A DNA stretch of 64,000 nt, taken from contig NZ_BAFE01000052.1 in NCBI RefSeq assembly GCF_000247995.1, forward strand, positions 62,001 to 126,000, in the 5' to 3' direction. The position numbers and the translations under genes were made by a program. Positions 9,332-17,293 of this stretch are shown piece after piece. Position 1 is the first letter of the stretch. Each line of letters opens with the position of its first letter. A model generated the notes under the pieces. It saw only the letters and a list, made by a program, of their open reading frames with translations. It made no database searches and had not been told where the DNA came from. The DNA is from Mobilicoccus pelagius NBRC 104925. GTDB lineage: Bacteria > Actinomycetota > Actinomycetes > Actinomycetales > Dermatophilaceae.

Positions 9332-9508
9332 ATGTTCCTCGCCACCATCAGGACGACCTGGATCCTCAGCAGCACCGAGTATGCCGCGGTCGAGTTCACC
9401 GGCGGTGCCGTCGCCACGGCGTCCGGCGATACCGGCGCGCATCCGCGTCTCGTCGACCCCCGCGGCCTCGCCGTGCGTCCGCGTCTGTTCCTCGGCGCCC
9501 GCCACTGA
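9332..9508 (+). CDS. whiB7 leader (upstream) ORF, 58 aa
   Basis: The ATG at 9332 is preceded by a strong AGGGAGGGG Shine-Dalgarno sequence and opens a 58-codon frame (MFLATIRTTWIL...). It lies wholly inside the predicted whiB7 leader and ends 107 nt before whiB7. Leader ORFs of this kind upstream of whiB7 are known to couple ribosome stalling by antibiotics to whiB7 expression. The peptide resembles no enzyme; its value is probably regulatory. Translation is inferred from the Shine-Dalgarno sequence and position only. Confidence 0.65.
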   Translation: MFLATIRTTWILSSTEYAAVEFTGGAVATASGDTGAHPRLVDPRGLAVRPRLFLGARH

Positions 9509-9544
9509 GCGCGCTCTTCCTTCTGCACCCGTTCTTCCGGAGTT

Positions 9545-9592
9545 CCCCGGCCGTGCTCGGCCGCGGAGGCTCTGCCGGGACCTCACGTCCCG
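9545..9592 (+). promoter_or_regulatory. Two hairpins between leader ORF and whiB7 (possible attenuator)
   Basis: CGGCCG-TGCT-CGGCCG (9548-9563) forms one hairpin, and CGGGAC-CTCAC-GTCCCG (9576-9592) forms another. A CCCGGC/GCCGGG pairing between the two regions could form an alternative structure. There is no immediate U-run, so these are more plausible as switchable leader structures than as a simple intrinsic terminator. Confidence 0.45.
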
Positions 9593-9615
9593 ACGACCCA
9601 TCGAGGTTTCTTCCG

Positions 9616-9882
9616 ATGCATCAGTACAACGGCCCTCGCCGTTCCTCCTCGCTGCCGTGCCGTGTCCACGACGCGGAGCTCTGGTTCGCCGACGCCCCGA
9701 ACGACGTCGAACGTGCCAAGGCCCTCTGCCTCGAGTGCCCGCTCGCGCAGCGGTGTCTCGCCGAGGCCCTCGACCGGGCCGAGCCCTGCGGGGTGTGGGG
9801 TGGGCAGCTCCTCGTCGCCGGGCGGATCGTCGCCCGCAAACGCCCGCGCGGTCGACCCCGCAAGGCCGAGGTCGCGGCGTGA
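9616..9882 (+). CDS. whiB7: WhiB7 antibiotic-resistance transcriptional activator
   Basis: This 88-residue Fe-S regulator has the WhiB cysteine set: one in CRVHDAELWF, then CLECPLAQRC (C-x2-C-x5-C), followed by GVWGG. The C-terminal RKRPRGRPRK is an AT-hook, which distinguishes WhiB7 from other WhiB proteins. WhiB7 binds the sigma-A region 4 and activates intrinsic drug-resistance genes, including its own. The ATG at 9616 has a GAGG about nine bases upstream. It lies downstream of uvrD2 as in mycobacteria, behind an autoregulatory-type promoter and a leader ORF. Confidence 0.96.
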   Translation: MHQYNGPRRSSSLPCRVHDAELWFADAPNDVERAKALCLECPLAQRCLAEALDRAEPCGVWGGQLLVAGRIVARKRPRGRPRKAEVAA

Positions 9883-10148
9883 CCTGCGTCGAGACCGTGG
9901 CCGCGGCCTGAACCCGTGACTCCGGCCCCGGTCGTCGGGCCTTCGTCCCCGCCCCGGGGCGTCCGACCACCCGTCCCCGATGACCGGCCGGGTGCAGGGA
10001 CGGTCGTCACCGGGCCTCGACGCGCGTGGTCGTGGCCGTCCTTCGGCCCGGGGCGTCCGTGCCCGCCGGTCCGTCCACGCCCGTTCACCCGTACCCGTCC
10101 CGCACCACCCGTCCGACACCTGTCCGACACACCCGAGGAGGTGACGTC

Positions 10149-10289
10149 ATGCAGTCGTGGTTGAAGTCCGCCGCCCGTCCGAGGCCCCCCGCCGTCCGTT
10201 CCGAGGAGGTGCGGGAGCAGCGGGCGATGCTCGCCCTGTGGGCCCCCGGCCCGCACGGGGTGGGCCCGTCCTGCCAGGTCCTCCGATGA
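10149..10289 (+). CDS. Small hypothetical protein with strong ribosome binding site
   Basis: A perfect AGGAGG (10136-10141) sits seven bases before an ATG that opens a 46-codon frame starting MQSWLKSAAR. The product is basic and Pro/Arg-rich with no recognisable domain. It follows whiB7 on the same strand and precedes a strong terminator, so it could be the last gene of the whiB7 transcript. I do not recognise the family; a short conserved peptide downstream of whiB7 is plausible but unproven. Confidence 0.45.
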   Translation: MQSWLKSAARPRPPAVRSEEVREQRAMLALWAPGPHGVGPSCQVLR

Positions 10290-10409
10290 CGCCCGCGTGT
10301 CCGGCCGTCGGTCGGCGCGACGCCCGTTGGGGGGAGGTGCTGCGCCGGCTCGGCCCGCACGTGGCCGATCCGCCGTGCGCCCGAGCGACCCGAGGCGGAT
10401 CGTGGGAGA

Positions 10410-10448
10410 AGAAGGCGTCACCGTCCGTCGTGGACGGTGACGCCTTCT
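10410..10448. terminator. 17-bp stem bidirectional terminator
   Basis: AGAAGGCGTCACCGTCC pairs without mismatch with GGACGGTGACGCCTTCT around a five-base loop. It lies between the whiB7 unit (+) and the convergent ABC1-kinase gene (-), so it can end both transcripts. Confidence 0.85.
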
Positions 10449-10482
10449 CGTGCGTGGGGGAATCGCCGGCGGGATCGGCGAC

Positions 10483-11805
10483 TCAGGGCATCGGGCCGAA
10501 CTCCGCGCCGGGGAGGCCGTTCGCGAGGACGGCGCGGGCGGGGACGACCCCGTCGATCTGGCAGAGGACGCCGATGCCGCCCGCCCAGACGCGCTCGATC
10601 ATCATGTAGTCCGGCGGCAGGTTGAGCCGCAGGCTCGTGCGGAAGTCGACGGATCGCGGGTCGCGGTACCGCTCGGCGTGGGTGCGCAGCCAGTCCCGCG
10701 TGAAGCAGAACTCGGGGACGCGCAGCGGGTCGATGAACGGGTCGATGACGTCGAGGAGTTCGTCGGCGTCGACGTCGATGTGCGGACGCACGAAGCCCTC
10801 CTCGCGGAGCCCGGCGAGCACGCTCTCGGCATCGTCCTCGAGCGCGCGGGAGAGGAGTCGACCGATGACGGGCGGCAACCCGCCCGGGAGGCGGTCGACG
10901 GCGCCGAAGTCCATGACCCCGAGCCGGCCGTCGTCGAGGAGACGGAAGTTGCCGGGGTGCGGGTCGGCGTGGAGGAGCCGCGCGCGGGCCGGGGCGGCGA
11001 CGTGGAACTCGAGGTAGCGGGTGGCGGCGAGGTCGCGTTGCTCGTCGGTGCCCTCGGCGATGATCCGGGACAGCGGGGTGCCGTCGAGCCACTCGGTGAC
11101 GAGGAGGGTGGGGCCGTGGTGGACGACGGCGGGGACGGCGACGTCGGGGTCCCCGTCGAACACCTCGGCGAAGACCTTCTGGTTCGCGGCCTCGCGTCCG
11201 TAGTCGAGTTCCTCCTCGACGCGGCCGACGAACTCGTCCAGCAGCGGTCCGAGGTCGAGGCCGGGCAACCACGAGGCCGACATGCGGGTGACGCGTGCGA
11301 GGCGGCGGAAATCGCCGACGAGGGCGGGGCCGGCACCGGGGTACTGGGCCTTGACGGCGACGACGCGGCCGTCCTTCCACACGGCGCGGTGCACCTGGCC
11401 GATGGAGGCCGAGGCAACGGGGGTGTCGTCGAACTCGCGGAACTTCGTGCGCCAGCGCGGGCCGAGGTTCTCGCCGAGGACGCGGTGGACGGTCTCGGTG
11501 GGCATCGGCGGTGCCGCGTCCTGCAGCCTCGTGAGGGCGGCGCGGTACGGCGCGGCGAGGTCCTCGGGCATCGCGGCCTCGAAGATCGACATCGCCTGCC
11601 CGACCTTCATCGCCCCACCCTTGAGCTCGCCGAGGACGCTGAAGAGCTGCTCGGCGGCCTGGGTCTGGAGACGGAGGGCGACCTCTTCGGCGGGGGTGCC
11701 GGAGAGGCGGCGGCCGGCGCCCACGGCGGCCCGCCCGGCCATGCCGAGGGGCAGAGAGGCCAGTCGTGCGGTGCGGGTGAATCCCCGCCGGGGTGGTTCG
11801 CTCAC
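10483..11805 (-). CDS. ABC1/UbiB-family atypical kinase
   Basis: The 440-residue product has the family signature KxGQ region (KVGQAMSIFEAAMP), a Lys in VVAVKAQYPG, an EELDY element, HADPHPGNF (catalytic loop) and VMDFGAV (metal site). The catalytic set is intact, unlike several other enzyme-fold proteins in this window. Family members include UbiB/Coq8, but this organism class lacks ubiquinone, so the substrate is unknown. The start is a GTG four bases after the stop of the upstream E1-like gene, which suggests translational coupling; an ATG at 11856 is in frame but would overlap that gene. The M. tuberculosis homologue Rv3197 likewise sits beside whiB7 and uvrD2. Confidence 0.9.
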   Translation of the reverse strand: MSEPPRRGFTRTARLASLPLGMAGRAAVGAGRRLSGTPAEEVALRLQTQAAEQLFSVLGELKGGAMKVGQAMSIFEAAMPEDLAAPYRAALTRLQDAAPPMPTETVHRVLGENLGPRWRTKFREFDDTPVASASIGQVHRAVWKDGRVVAVKAQYPGAGPALVGDFRRLARVTRMSASWLPGLDLGPLLDEFVGRVEEELDYGREAANQKVFAEVFDGDPDVAVPAVVHHGPTLLVTEWLDGTPLSRIIAEGTDEQRDLAATRYLEFHVAAPARARLLHADPHPGNFRLLDDGRLGVMDFGAVDRLPGGLPPVIGRLLSRALEDDAESVLAGLREEGFVRPHIDVDADELLDVIDPFIDPLRVPEFCFTRDWLRTHAERYRDPRSVDFRTSLRLNLPPDYMMIERVWAGGIGVLCQIDGVVPARAVLANGLPGAEFGPMP

Positions 11806-11809
11806 GGTG

Positions 11810-12838
11810 TCATTGTGGGGCCCGCGGCTGGATTCGTCCTGACCGGTGGCGCGCATGGGGTGCCCGCCGCGTGTCGCGGGCGGTGGAGCCCGCCACACCC
11901 GTGCTGCCGCTCGTCGCGCAGCCCGGCGTGCCAGGCGTGCCACCGTCGGCGCCGCCTCTCCCACACCTGCCGGGGTCGGCCCCTGCGACGGGCGGGGGCG
12001 ACGAGCCGCCGACGTCGTGTGCGTCGTCGTGTCGGGGGCAACGGGGATGGCGACGCCACTCCCGGTGACGGGAGCGTCCGCCGGGAAGGAGGACGGTCGT
12101 CGACTCCGCGACCGAGGTGCGACCGGGCGGGGAGGTGAAGCGGTCGAGGAGACGCGCACACGCGAGGGAGGCGGCGAGGACCGTCGCCGGTGACGGATCG
12201 GCGGGTTCGCGCAGGTGCTCGACCTGGGCGAGGACGTGCCCCCACCAGGGATCGTCGTCCGCACGGGTGAGGTCGAGGCAGAACAGACACGGGCCGTCGT
12301 GCGTGACGAGCGGACCGACCGTGACGGAACGGTGCCGGACGAGGACGGGCAGACATTCGACACCGTCGTGCCGGGCGGCGACGGGGGAGAGCGCGCCTGC
12401 GGCGACCCGGACGAGGACGTCGACGTGGTCCCCGACGAGCGTCGGCCGCCTGCCGCGGAGGGCGAGGTCGAGGTCGTCGAGCACCGCGCGGCCGTGGACG
12501 ACGTGGACGCCCTCGGCGCGGAGCAGGTCGGCGAGGAGCGTCGTCGTCGCGCCCTCCCCGTCGATGGCGACCGTGCGTCCGACGGCGGGTGTGGCGTGGG
12601 CGTCGTCGACGAGCCCACGGGCGGCGAGGTCTTCGACGAGGGCGGAGAACCGTGCGGCCGACCGCCCGGTGCGGGCAGCGGCGACCTTGAGCGGTGACGA
12701 TCCGTCGAGGCCGGTGAGGACGGAGATCTCGGTCGTGGTGAGCCCGTCGAGGACGACGCCGTCGGGTTCGAGGCCGAGCTGGAGCTCGGCGGGGCCGCGC
12801 CGGAGGAGGGGGACGTGGGGTGGCAGTGACGGGAACAC
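11810..12838 (-). CDS. E1-like protein related to TOMM cyclodehydratase (ocin-ThiF-like)
   Basis: The 342-residue protein starts with a GTG preceded by AAGGAG. The N-terminal 90 residues resemble the leader-peptide-binding part of TOMM biosynthesis proteins. The middle has a short Rossmann-like segment (TVAIDGEGATTTLLADLL), and CLFCLDL with the later RRHPRC supplies zinc-type cysteines as in the ocin-ThiF-like family. No typical ATP-adenylation glycine motif is obvious, and the last 80 residues are low in complexity. No precursor peptide or dehydrogenase for azole formation was found nearby. It is coupled to the ABC1 kinase downstream, a pairing worth attention. Family assignment rests on motif order only. 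Confidence 0.65.
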   Translation of the reverse strand: MFPSLPPHVPLLRRGPAELQLGLEPDGVVLDGLTTTEISVLTGLDGSSPLKVAAARTGRSAARFSALVEDLAARGLVDDAHATPAVGRTVAIDGEGATTTLLADLLRAEGVHVVHGRAVLDDLDLALRGRRPTLVGDHVDVLVRVAAGALSPVAARHDGVECLPVLVRHRSVTVGPLVTHDGPCLFCLDLTRADDDPWWGHVLAQVEHLREPADPSPATVLAASLACARLLDRFTSPPGRTSVAESTTVLLPGGRSRHREWRRHPRCPRHDDAHDVGGSSPPPVAGADPGRCGRGGADGGTPGTPGCATSGSTGVAGSTARDTRRAPHARHRSGRIQPRAPQ

Positions 12839-13130
12839 CGGTCTCCTTCGCGGACGGCGGCAGATGGCCCGCCTGCGGAGCGCGGATCCTCCGTCGGCGG
12901 GAGGACCCAGTGTCGGCCGCGGGCAGGCCGCCGTGGTGTCCGTCGTCCACAGCCACGCCGGCGGCGACCCGTCTGGATCGCACCGTGACAACCCGTCTGG
13001 ATCGCGCCGTCAGGACCCGGTGCGGGCCTGGTGCGGACATGACGACGGGGTGGTCGCGCCCCCCGCGCGTGCCACCCCGTTCGTCACCGGTGTCGGGTCG
13101 CCCCGCACCGGTGGTCCTGCCGTGCGTGCC

Positions 13131-13295
13131 TCAGGCCTTGCCGAGGATCCGGTTGAGCTTGGTGCTGCACACCGGGCAGGTGCCCTTGGCCATGCGGCGA
13201 CCGTTGGACTCGACGACGTTGCCCTCCGTCTCGCGCTTCTCCTTGCACTTGACGCAGTAGAACTCGCCCTTGTAGGTCTCGCCGGTGTCGGTCAT
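13131..13295 (-). CDS. DUF5679 zinc-ribbon protein
   Basis: The 54-residue protein has YCVKCKEKRE and GTCPVCSTKL, two CxxC knuckles that should bind one zinc ion, and a basic C-terminus (LNRILGKA). The ATG at 13295 follows an AAGGAGA Shine-Dalgarno sequence seven bases upstream. Length and motif match the actinobacterial DUF5679 family, whose function is not known. It lies upstream of the E1-like gene on the same strand but 290 bp away. Confidence 0.9.
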   Translation of the reverse strand: MTDTGETYKGEFYCVKCKEKRETEGNVVESNGRRMAKGTCPVCSTKLNRILGKA

Positions 13296-13483
13296 GTGGG
13301 GTCTCCTTGTCGTGCGGGGCCGCGGGTGCGGCCCGGACCAGGTGCCTACCCTAGAGCAGCGGTGGACCAGCACGCGTATCGGCAAAGTTCGGCGTGGCGT
13401 CCGTGCAGGTGAGCGCGTTGCGCAGGAGTGATCGAGGGGTGCCTGCGCGGGGTCGTCGGGTCGTGCTCGCGGGACGCGGGCGT

Positions 13484-13489
13484 TACCGT
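13484..13489 (+). promoter_or_regulatory. -10 box for leaderless metallopeptidase gene
   Basis: TACCGT is followed after six bases by ATG at 13496, with no Shine-Dalgarno sequence between them. Confidence 0.45.
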
Positions 13490-13495
13490 TCGCCC

Positions 13496-14083
13496 ATGCC
13501 CACCGGTTCCGCCCCGTCCCGTCCCGCGGCCCTCCGACCCACGCGTGGGGTGCGGACCGACACGCAGGTCGTCGACGGCGAGACCGTGACGATCCGCCGG
13601 AGCACCCGTCGCCGCCGCACGGTGAGCGGCCGCCTCGAGGAGGGACGGGTCGTCGTCATGGTTCCCGACGCGCTCAGCGGGGCGGACGAACGCCGACTCG
13701 TCGAGCAGCTCGCGCGCCGCATCCGCAGCCGGGACCGACGGGGGCCCGCGGGGGACGCCGAACTCGAGGCCAGGGCGACCGCGCTCGCCGACCGGTATCT
13801 CGGTGGTCGTGCCAGGCCGACGGCGGTGCGGTGGAGCAGCCGCCAGCAGCGCCGGTGGGGGTCGTGCACCCCGGCGACGGGGGAGATCCGCATCTCCGAG
13901 GCGGCGCGGAACCTGCCCGAGGACGTGCTCGACTACGTCCTCCTCCACGAGCTCGTGCACCTGCTCGTGCCCGACCACGGGCCGGAGTTCTGGGCCGAGC
14001 TCGAGGTCTACCCGGCGCTCGAGCGGGCGCGGGGGTTCCTCGACGGCGTCGCTCACGCGCAGGAGCGTGCCCTCACCCCCTGA
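13496..14083 (+). CDS. YgjP/WLM-type M48-family metallopeptidase
   Basis: The C-terminal half contains RRWGSC, then LLHELVHLLVPDHGPEFW. HELVH is the zinc-binding HExxH and the following HGPEFW supplies the third ligand region, as in the YgjP/SprT-like family. The 195-residue length fits. The N-terminus is a basic, Pro-rich tail followed by a beta-rich domain. Substrate is unknown. The gene is convergent with the YwiC-like gene, their stops lying three bases apart. Confidence 0.88.
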   Translation: MPTGSAPSRPAALRPTRGVRTDTQVVDGETVTIRRSTRRRRTVSGRLEEGRVVVMVPDALSGADERRLVEQLARRIRSRDRRGPAGDAELEARATALADRYLGGRARPTAVRWSSRQQRRWGSCTPATGEIRISEAARNLPEDVLDYVLLHELVHLLVPDHGPEFWAELEVYPALERARGFLDGVAHAQERALTP

Positions 14084-14086
14084 GGC

Positions 14087-15019
14087 TCACCAGAGGAGCA
14101 GGAGCGTGGCGAGCGCGGCCGAGAGGGCGAGTTCGCCGAGGCCGACCTTCATCGGGCGGATGCGTCGCCCGGCGAGGACCGCCGCGCGCACCGTCGTCAC
14201 CGCGAAGAACACGACGAGGCCGACATGCACGCCCGCCGGCGGCCGGTGGGAGACGGGGACGAGGAACGGGAGCGACGCCGCGAGGGCCGTCGACGTCGCG
14301 TGGTAGGCGATCGAGGCGACCTTGTACCCGTGGGAGGCGCGCTCCCGAATCAGTGTCTTGACGTAGAGGCTCGTGCCGACGAAGTAGACGGCGAGCGCGA
14401 GCGTGGCGCCGAGCAACGGGCCGTCGCGGAGAGCCGCGGCGACGGAGCCGAGACGTCCGGCGCTCGCGGCGACGAGCGTCATGAGGCTCGCGGCGACGAT
14501 CGTCACGATGTCGTTCGTGAGAGCGCGGTCGGCCCGGCGTGCGGAGAACCAGAGGCTCACCGCGGCGAACGGTGCGTAGATCGGCGCCCAGAGGAGGAGT
14601 CCGGGGCGCAGCGCCAGGGCGGCGAGGCCCCCGAGGAGGCTCACGCCGCCGTAGACAAGGACCGGCGTGAGGTACGCGCGGCGGCGCCGGGAGCGGAGCC
14701 ACAGTCCGGCGGCGGCGAACCCGAGATAGCCGACGAGCCAGGCGATGCCGAGGGGGATCTGCGGCCACGCGAGCCCGCTACGCACGACGCCGACGAGGAA
14801 CGGCACGGCGAGCATCGCCCAGGCGCCGTGCTGCTTGGGGATCCACGCGGCCCGGGACGAGGCGCGGGGTCCACCACGGGGCGTGGGGCGCGACCCGGCT
14901 CGGCAGGCGGGGGCGTCGACGCGCGCCGGACGTGACGCCGCCTCCCGGCCCGCCTCACCCCGCGGGGTGCGTGCGGGGGAGCGGGTGGGCCGGGAGGCGG
15001 GGGCGTCGCGCTCGGTCAC
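14087..15019 (-). CDS. YwiC-like integral membrane protein
   Basis: About 60 charged, Pro/Arg-rich residues precede the YwiC signature PKQHGAWAMLAVPFL. Around eight to nine hydrophobic segments follow to the end (LLLLW). B. subtilis YwiC is of unknown function and sits among respiratory nitrate genes. The start is a GTG at 15019, 11 bases after the stop of the upstream zincin_2 gene on the same strand, so the two are probably cotranscribed. The N-terminal extension is unusually rich in Arg and Ala. Confidence 0.85.
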   Translation of the reverse strand: MTERDAPASRPTRSPARTPRGEAGREAASRPARVDAPACRAGSRPTPRGGPRASSRAAWIPKQHGAWAMLAVPFLVGVVRSGLAWPQIPLGIAWLVGYLGFAAAGLWLRSRRRRAYLTPVLVYGGVSLLGGLAALALRPGLLLWAPIYAPFAAVSLWFSARRADRALTNDIVTIVAASLMTLVAASAGRLGSVAAALRDGPLLGATLALAVYFVGTSLYVKTLIRERASHGYKVASIAYHATSTALAASLPFLVPVSHRPPAGVHVGLVVFFAVTTVRAAVLAGRRIRPMKVGLGELALSAALATLLLLW

Positions 15020-15030
15020 GGTGATCCTCG

Positions 15031-16620
15031 TCAGGCGCGGGAGCCCGGGGCGCCCTGTCCGGCGTCGCCGGAATCATCGGGCCCGTCGGAGTCCGTGTCT
15101 GCATCGTGGGCGTCGGCGGGACGGGTGCCGGGCCCGTCGGAGCCCGCGTTCGTCGGCCACGGGCCGGCGTCGACGGGGCCCTCGGCGTCGGCGCTCTCGG
15201 CCTGACGACGGGAGTCCTCGCCGGAGAGGATCGCCTCGAGGGCGGCGTCGAGGTCGTCGGAGAGTTCGGTGCGCTCCGGCCCGAGGGTGCGCTGGACGAA
15301 CCCGATCGGGTCGTCGAGGTCCTCGGCGCCGGGGGCGACGTCGGGGTGTGCCCAGGCGGCGTCGCGTCCGGCCGCGTCGGAGGCGCCCTCGAGCGCCGAC
15401 CAGAGGTTGGCGGCGTCGCGGAGGCGACGGGGACGCATCTCGAGGCCGACGAGCTGGCCGAAGATCTGCTCGGAGACGCCACCGGTCGCGCGTCGACGCC
15501 GCACGGCCTCGCCGAGGGCCGCCGCCTGGGGCAGGTGCCCGGAGGTCGCGCGTTCGGTGACGACGTCGACCCATCCCTCGACGAGCGCGAGGAGGGTCTC
15601 GAGGCGGGTGAGCGCCGCCTTCTGGGCGTCGCTCTTCTCGGTCGAGAAGAGCGAGTTGCCGAGCGCTTCCTGCATCGCCGCGGGATCGGTCGGGTCGATC
15701 GAGGAGATCTTCGCCTCGATGCCCTCGGTGTCGATGCGGATGTCGCGGGCGTACTGCTGCACGGCCGTGACGAGCTGCGGGCCGAGCCACGGCGCGCCGC
15801 TGAAGAGACGCACGCGCGCGGCCTCGCGGACGGCCATGTAGAGCTGCACCTGCGGCTCGTCGACCTCGAGGCCCTCAGCGAACGCCACGATGTTGACGGG
15901 GAGGACGACGACGCCTCCCTCGACGAGGGGGAGCCCGACCTCGGTGCCGGTGAGGACCTCCCCGGCGAGGAGGCCGACGGCGCGGCCGATCTGGGCGCCG
16001 AACATCGAACTGCTCATGCGGGCGAGCATCGGCTCCATCTGGCCGAGCATCGACGAGAGGTCCATGCCCGGCGGGAGCCCCATGCCGGGCGGCATCCCCG
16101 GCAGCGACATCCCTTCGGGCAGACCGCCGTCGCCGAGCTGGTCGAGCTGGCTCTTGAGGGCCGACGTCGTCGCCGAGGTGACGCCCTCGGCGACGGGGGA
16201 GACGAGACGGCCCCACATCGGCATCGTCTCGGCGACCCACTCGGCGCGGCTCCACGCCTTGACGGGGCCGGACGGGGCGGCGAACGACGTGACCTCGTCG
16301 AGCCACAGCTGCGCGACGTGACCGGCCTCCTGGGCTGCGCGACGCTGCGCCTCGGAGACGACCGCGTCACCTCCCTCCGCCGCGACCGTCTTGCGGGCGA
16401 CGTCGGCACACATGTCGAGATCGACGCCACCGTCGGCGGGAGCGGCGAACATCGCCTGGAGCTGACCGGCGAGCATCGCCATCATCGACGGGTCGACCCG
16501 GTCGAGGCCCATCGACTTGAGCGCGTCGGCCATCGCCGGATCCCCGCCGCCGAGCAGCTGTTCGAACAGCTTGCCGAGGTCGGGCTGTTCCGGCTCGTTC
16601 GGGTGGGACGGGTTGGACAT
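15031..16620 (-). CDS. Zincin_2 (DUF2342) family protein, motif degenerate
   Basis: This 529-residue protein belongs to the actinobacterial zinc-dependent metalloprotease family that includes Rv3195 and sits beside the PDZ/Lon gene in the same way. Recognisable blocks are the SMFGAQIGRAVGLLAGEVL segment, LPVNIVAFAEGLEVD, and LLALVEGWVDVV. Where a zincin would have HExxH, this copy reads REAAR (in AVREAARVRLF), so no zinc-binding histidine pair is visible. A Met/Gly/Pro-rich stretch (bases about 16040-16130) and an acidic tail of 70 residues flank the domain. The ATG at 16620 follows AAGGAG. It may be a structural or binding protein rather than a protease. Confidence 0.82.
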   Translation of the reverse strand: MSNPSHPNEPEQPDLGKLFEQLLGGGDPAMADALKSMGLDRVDPSMMAMLAGQLQAMFAAPADGGVDLDMCADVARKTVAAEGGDAVVSEAQRRAAQEAGHVAQLWLDEVTSFAAPSGPVKAWSRAEWVAETMPMWGRLVSPVAEGVTSATTSALKSQLDQLGDGGLPEGMSLPGMPPGMGLPPGMDLSSMLGQMEPMLARMSSSMFGAQIGRAVGLLAGEVLTGTEVGLPLVEGGVVVLPVNIVAFAEGLEVDEPQVQLYMAVREAARVRLFSGAPWLGPQLVTAVQQYARDIRIDTEGIEAKISSIDPTDPAAMQEALGNSLFSTEKSDAQKAALTRLETLLALVEGWVDVVTERATSGHLPQAAALGEAVRRRRATGGVSEQIFGQLVGLEMRPRRLRDAANLWSALEGASDAAGRDAAWAHPDVAPGAEDLDDPIGFVQRTLGPERTELSDDLDAALEAILSGEDSRRQAESADAEGPVDAGPWPTNAGSDGPGTRPADAHDADTDSDGPDDSGDAGQGAPGSRA

Positions 16621-16792
16621 CAGGACTCCTTGTCGCCTGAGACACTGTTCTCCTCCACTCAACCACGCACGGGGCCGTGAGGTTCCCGCGGATCGGATGC
16701 GACGACGACACCGATGTCCCGCATGGCGATTCCCACGGGGCCGAGTCCCGCCCCGCTGCGTGCACGCCGACCACGCGACGACGGGAGCCATC

Positions 16793-17293
16793 ATGGGCGA
16801 GCCGATCTCCGGCGGGATGCCCGCCACCACCGACGCCACCGAGGGCCACGACGCCGCCGCGGCGGCCGACGGGGCGGCGCGCCCGCTCGTCGGGGTGCGC
16901 GAGGAGCCGCTCTCCGTCGACGAGGTGCTCGCCGCCGTCACCCACCCGCGGGTCGGTGGTGTCGTCACGTTCCTCGGCGTCGTCCGCAACCACGACGACG
17001 GCAAGGGCGTCGACGGCCTCGACTACTCCGCACACCCCACCGCGACCGACGCCCTCACCCGCCTCGTCCAGGCGACGCTGCGGCGCGACGGGGTCGTCAC
17101 GGTGGCAGCGGTCCACCGCACCGGTCACCTCGACGTCGGCGACCTCGCGGTCGTCCTCGCCGTCGGGGCCGAACACCGCGGCGAGGCGTTCGAGGCGTGC
17201 CGCGCCCTCATCGACGACCTCAAGGCCGAGGTCCCCATCTGGAAGCACCAGCTCTTCGACGACGGCAGCGACGAGTGGGTGGGCACCCCGTGA
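16793..17293 (+). CDS. moaE: Molybdopterin synthase catalytic subunit MoaE
   Basis: MoaE with thiocarboxylated MoaD converts cyclic pyranopterin monophosphate to molybdopterin. The 166-residue protein has GVVRNHDDGK, a VHRTGHLDVGD segment and the conserved C-terminal VPIWKHQLFDDGSDEWVG with the active-site Lys residues. About 30 extra residues precede the domain. The ATG at 16793 was chosen because translation further upstream reads into unrelated sequence. The stop overlaps the GTG start of the PDZ/Lon protease (GTGA). No other molybdopterin gene is in the window. Confidence 0.93.
   Translation: MGEPISGGMPATTDATEGHDAAAAADGAARPLVGVREEPLSVDEVLAAVTHPRVGGVVTFLGVVRNHDDGKGVDGLDYSAHPTATDALTRLVQATLRRDGVVTVAAVHRTGHLDVGDLAVVLAVGAEHRGEAFEACRALIDDLKAEVPIWKHQLFDDGSDEWVGTP

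Noticed and set aside
10286-10609. ORF overlapping the small ORF by ATGA
   Set aside because: It reads straight through the 17-bp terminator and into the antisense of the ABC1 gene, with no family features.
10437-12138. Long antisense ORF across the ABC1 and E1-like genes
   Set aside because: A shadow frame in high-GC DNA; the minus-strand genes have motifs and Shine-Dalgarno sequences.
11810-12838. Azole-peptide (TOMM) biosynthetic cluster
   Set aside because: Only one related protein is present; no precursor peptide, dehydrogenase or export gene is nearby.
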